This document shows, piece by piece, positions 61,312 to 64,000 of a stretch of 64,000 nucleotides of DNA. The notes under the pieces were generated by a model that was not told the origin of the DNA, did not search any database, and saw only the letters and a list, made by a program, of their open reading frames with translations. The stretch is from Schauerella fraxinea (GTDB taxonomy: Bacteria > Pseudomonadota > Gammaproteobacteria > Burkholderiales > Burkholderiaceae_B), in contig JAVDKL010000001.1 of the NCBI GenBank assembly GCA_030849965.1, forward strand, positions 3,206,554 to 3,270,553. The letters run 5' to 3'. The position numbers and the translations under genes are program-made. Numbering within the stretch: the first letter of the stretch is position 1; the number at the start of each line of letters is the position of its first letter.

Positions 61312-62265
61312 TCAGTCGAGCTGCGCGCCGGAGCGCTTGACGGCATCGCCCCATTTGACGATTTCGCTGTCGATATACGCGCCGGTTTCGGCCGGCGTCT
61401 TGATCATCGGCTCGGCGCCGCGATCGCGCAGGAACTGCGCCATGTCCGGTTGCTGAAGCACGCGGCCGATCGCCTCGTTCATATAGGTCACGGCTTCGGG
61501 TGGCGTGCCGGCCGGCGCGAGCACCACGGCCCAGCCGATCGCCTCGAAGCCGGGATAGCCGGATTCAGCCACGGTGGGTACGTCGGGCAATTGCGAAATG
61601 CGCTGAGCGGACGTCACCGCCAGAGCGATAGCGCGTTTGGACTGCAAGCTGGTCATCGCTGCCGTCACCGAATCCACCATCAAGGGCACCTGGTGACCCA
61701 GGAAATCCGCTTGCGCCGGGCCACTGCCGCGATAGGGAATGTGGCGGATCTGAATCTGCGCGGCCGCCTTGAACATCTCGGCCGACAGATGTTGCGTGCC
61801 GCCTACGCCAGCGCTGGCGTAGGCCAGTTCGTCGGGATGGGCGCGAGCGTCCTTGACCAGATCGGCGATCGAATTGATGCCCGACTGCGGATTGGCCAGG
61901 AACACGAGCGGCACGGAAAACACGCTGGCGACCGGCGTGAAATCTTTCTTCAGGTCGTAGCGCAGCGACGTGTACAGCGTGCGGTTGACCGCGGCGGCGC
62001 TGGCCGGCATCACGAAGGTGTAGCCGTCGGCATCGGCACGTGCGGCTTGTTCCAGGCCGATATTGCTGCCGGCGCCGGCCTTGTTTTCGATGATGATCGG
62101 CTGCTTGATGATCGGGCCCAGACGCTCGGCCATGGCACGCGCGAAAATGTCGGTCGCCTGTCCCGGCGGGAACGGCACGATCAGGCGGATGGGGCGGTCG
62201 GGGTATTGTGCCAACGCAGCATTGCTGGCCACGGCCAAGCACAGGCCGAGAAGAAGACGTTTCAT
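61312..62265 (-). CDS. Tripartite tricarboxylate transporter receptor (Bug/TctC family)
   Basis: A 317-residue binding protein from the ATG at 62265: short signal MKRLLLGLCLAVASNAALA, then YPDRPIRLIVPFPPGQATDIFA, IIIENKAGAGSNIGLEQA, LAYASAGVGGTQHLSAEMF and PDVPTVAESGYPGFEAIGW. Gln replaces the usual Gly in the PFPPGGxxD loop, which may alter ligand choice. No permease genes adjoin. It is divergent from the class-III aminotransferase. Confidence 0.93.
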   Translation of the reverse strand: MKRLLLGLCLAVASNAALAQYPDRPIRLIVPFPPGQATDIFARAMAERLGPIIKQPIIIENKAGAGSNIGLEQAARADADGYTFVMPASAAAVNRTLYTSLRYDLKKDFTPVASVFSVPLVFLANPQSGINSIADLVKDARAHPDELAYASAGVGGTQHLSAEMFKAAAQIQIRHIPYRGSGPAQADFLGHQVPLMVDSVTAAMTSLQSKRAIALAVTSAQRISQLPDVPTVAESGYPGFEAIGWAVVLAPAGTPPEAVTYMNEAIGRVLQQPDMAQFLRDRGAEPMIKTPAETGAYIDSEIVKWGDAVKRSGAQLD

Positions 62266-62336
62266 AGCAAGGTCTCGAAAATATAAGCGCGGGCGATGCC
62301 GGCGGAAAGCGATACAAGTGAGCGAAGACGGCATTG

Positions 62337-62360
62337 CAGGGGCCGCGAGTCAGGCCCCTG
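62337..62360. promoter_or_regulatory. Perfect 8-bp stem-loop in the divergent Bug/aminotransferase region
   Basis: CAGGGGCC and GGCCCCTG flank an eight-base loop, midway in the 233-base gap between divergent genes. There is no T-run on either side, so an operator or leader hairpin is more likely than a terminator. Confidence 0.4.
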
Positions 62361-62498
62361 TCGACTCGTCTGACGCACCTTGTGGGCATGCCGCGAGCAT
62401 TTTTGACGACGGGCGTCACGATAGCATCCCCGTGCGGTGCTAAATTGTGCGGTTACGCCACATCGGTGGTCTTACTCTTGCCGTTTCAGGAACTGCAC

Positions 62499-63692
62499 AT
62501 GGCCTTGAATGATTACGATGTCTCGTCTTTGATGGACATCACCTCGCGTCCCGACCTCGTTTTCGTCAAGGGTCAGGGCTCCTGGCTCGAAGACAACAGC
62601 GGCAAGCGATATCTGGATTTCATTCAGGGCTGGGCCGTGAACTGCCTGGGCCATAGCGCGCCCGAGATGAAGCAGGCCCTCGTCGCGCAAGCCGATAAGC
62701 TCATGAACCCGTCGCCGGCGTTCTACAACGAGCCGTCCATCGCGCTGTCACTGCGTCTCACGCAGGCATCCTGCTTCGATCGTGTGTTCTTCGCCAACAG
62801 CGGCGCCGAAGCCAACGAAGGCGCGATCAAGCTCGCGCGCAAATGGGGCCGGGTCAAGCGCAATGGCGCCTACAAGATCATCACGATGGATCACGGCTTT
62901 CACGGCCGTACGCTCGCCACGATGTCGGCGTCGGGCAAACCGGGTTGGGGCACGATGTTCGCGCCGCAGGTGGACGGTTTCCCCAAGGCCAATCTGAACG
63001 ATCTGGCGTCCGTCGAGGCGTTGATCGACGATCAGACGGTCGCCATCATGCTCGAACCGGTGCAGGGCGAGGGCGGCGTCATTCCCGCCACCAAGGAATT
63101 CATGCAAGGCCTGCGCCGTCTGGCCGACACACACAAGCTGCTGTTGATTGTGGATGAAGTGCAGACGGGCATGGGCCGCTGCGGCACGATGTTCGCCTAT
63201 CAATTGTCGGACGTGGTGCCGGACATCATGACGCTGGGCAAGGGCATCGGCGGCGGTGTGCCGCTGGCTGCACTCTTGGCGCGCCAGGACGTGTGCGTGT
63301 TCTCGCATGGCGACCAGGGTGGCACGTACAACGGCAATCCGCTGTCCACGGCCGTGGGCGTAGCGGTGTTCGATGCGCTTGCGGCGCCGGGCTTCCTGGA
63401 CGGCGTCAAGGCACGTGCCCAGCAGTTGCAGAGGGGCCTGATGACCATTTCCGACAAACACGGCATGGGCGGCGAACGCGGTCATGGTCTCTTGCGTGCG
63501 TTGATCCTCGACCGCGACGACGGTCCCGCGATTGTGGAAGCGGCGCGCACCCGGGCGCCCGAAGGTCTGCTGCTGAATGCACCGCGTCCCAATCTGCTGC
63601 GCTTCATGCCGGCCCTGAACGTGACCGAGCAAGAAATGGCCACGATGCTCAGGCAGCTCGACGAGCTGATCGTGGCGGTTCGCAAGGGTTGA
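62499..63692 (+). CDS. Class-III aminotransferase, acetylornithine transaminase-like
   Basis: The ATG at 62499 with CAGGAA upstream gives 397 residues: [20 protein letters not shown] (phosphate cup), [48 protein letters not shown], the PLP Lys in [13 protein letters not shown] and [13 protein letters not shown]. This is the ArgD/acetylornithine aminotransferase group (arginine synthesis, also succinyldiaminopimelate). Several aspartate-aminotransferase-family paralogues share the pattern, so argD itself is not assured. Its last codons and stop form the first unit of a tandem array. Confidence 0.9.
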   Translation: MALNDYDVSSLMDITSRPDLVFVKGQGSWLEDNSGKRYLDFIQGWAVNCLGHSAPEMKQALVAQADKLMNPSPAFYNEPSIALSLRLTQASCFDRVFFANSGAEANEGAIKLARKWGRVKRNGAYKIITMDHGFHGRTLATMSASGKPGWGTMFAPQVDGFPKANLNDLASVEALIDDQTVAIMLEPVQGEGGVIPATKEFMQGLRRLADTHKLLLIVDEVQTGMGRCGTMFAYQLSDVVPDIMTLGKGIGGGVPLAALLARQDVCVFSHGDQGGTYNGNPLSTAVGVAVFDALAAPGFLDGVKARAQQLQRGLMTISDKHGMGGERGHGLLRALILDRDDGPAIVEAARTRAPEGLLLNAPRPNLLRFMPALNVTEQEMATMLRQLDELIVAVRKG

Positions 63693-63865
63693 TGGTTGCG
63701 GTTCGCAAAGGCTAATGGTTGCGGGCCGCAACGGTTGATCGTAGCGGCCCGCAACGGCGCATGGTGGCAGCCCGCAACATCTAATCGTAGCGGCGAAACG
63801 GATAATCGTAGCGGCCAAACGGCTGATCGTAGCGGCGAAACGGCTGATCTCAGCGGTCCGCATGG
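63667..63865. repeat. Tandem array that begins inside the aminotransferase 3' end
   Basis: Five 23-bp units (63667, 63690, 63713, 63736, 63759) followed by four 21-bp units (63782, 63803, 63824, 63845), of the type TGATCGTAGCGGCCCGCAAC. Unit 1 encodes the last residues LIVAVRKG, and unit 2 starts with the stop codon TGA. Divergence grows with distance. Confidence 0.85.
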
Positions 63866-64000
63866 GCGGATCGGAGAGCACCGAATTTGCTTCATATCGT
63901 CAGTTAGCTAAGTGACGATGTGAGGCGGGCGCAGGCGCACGCACACGTCCTCGGCAAGGTCGGCGTCATTCGACACGACATGTCAGACGCAGATGCCGCC
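63866..64000. other. Unassigned end of the window
   Basis: Together with the preceding array this makes 308 bases after the aminotransferase without a supported gene. I see no start, motif or RNA structure that allows a call; a gene could begin beyond the edge. Confidence 0.4.

Noticed and set aside
61098-61354. Small minus-strand frames with Leu/Phe/Ser/Cys repeats
   Set aside because: They are translations of the 13-bp tandem repeat and lack a ribosome site; periodic composition alone explains them.
63696-63911. Open frame of 71 codons after the aminotransferase
   Set aside because: It merely reads through the degenerate tandem array; its peptide repeats follow the DNA repeats.
63905-63976. 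Minus-strand mini-frame ending in RLRPPHIVT
   Set aside because: It reads like a protein C-terminus, but an in-frame stop lies just upstream within the window and no start or family is visible; too little to call.
1-64000. CRISPR arrays, tRNA or rRNA genes, insertion sequences, prophage
   Set aside because: The tandem repeats have no unique spacers, no cloverleaf or rRNA segments were recognised, and no transposase, integrase or phage structural protein is encoded.

Overview
The window is GC-rich (roughly 60-65 % by eye), densely coded DNA with no rRNA, tRNA, CRISPR array or insertion sequence that I could find. Three Bug/TctC-type solute receptors without cognate permeases, dispersed GntR- and Lrp-type regulators, smg (DUF494) and topB close together, a NadM-like Nudix gene and a bacterial SET methyltransferase all point to a betaproteobacterium of the Burkholderiales, most likely Alcaligenaceae (Bordetella/Achromobacter relatives). 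The assignment is by gene content only.

Layout. 1-2630: a partial glutathione S-transferase gene, then an ECF sigma factor, its RskA-like anti-sigma factor and a secreted fasciclin protein. 2631-3273: a repeat-rich gap ending in a structured, terminator-bounded small-RNA candidate. 3274-4400: a secreted siderophore-esterase-like hydrolase behind a probable Fur box. 4539-9246: a translationally coupled catabolic operon (2-hydroxyacid dehydrogenase, aminotransferase, TPP enzyme, GntR regulator) behind a perfect 18-bp palindrome. 9380-15856: outer-membrane DUF481 protein, phospholipase-D/cardiolipin-synthase-like protein, pirin, YdeP-type molybdoenzyme and an acetyltransferase. 16042-22022: a UTRA regulator divergent from a nearly complete 3-sulfolactate degradation operon (suyAB, Bug receptor, slcC-like, comC-like). 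22042-23440: YbaN, heme oxygenase and acylphosphatase. 23760-28251: a full branched-chain amino-acid ABC transporter, followed by a NadM-Nudix fusion whose adenylyltransferase motif has decayed.

29682-33973: a lone receiver-domain protein, then a two-gene DNA repair operon (radical SAM protein plus DUF4130-UdgX fusion). This operon carries a near-consensus LexA box at its start and two sliding-clamp-type QxxLF motifs in the radical SAM tail. I regard it as the most interesting system in the window. 34068-41962: a nucleobase/nucleoside BMP-family ABC transporter with a cytosine-deaminase-like amidohydrolase, divergent from ketopantoate reductase and nucleoside deoxyribosyltransferase genes. 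41995-45098: SET methyltransferase, an Lrp regulator and a divergent acetolactate synthase. 45332-49284: a GAF protein coupled to a Bug receptor, then aldehyde dehydrogenase and SDR genes. 49421-56419: topoisomerase III with a histone-like tail, a DUF2157/GDYXXLXY membrane fusion, glutamyl-Q tRNA(Asp) synthetase and Smg. 56666-63692: a TAXI-TRAP transporter divergent from a D-threonine-aldolase-like enzyme, another Bug receptor and a class-III aminotransferase whose 3' end seeds a tandem repeat array.

Taken together this is mostly an import-and-catabolism landscape: ABC, TRAP and Bug receptors beside regulators and amino-acid, hydroxyacid or sulfonate enzymes, interspersed with housekeeping and repair genes. 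Short tandem repeats recur in intergenic gaps and once inside a coding region.
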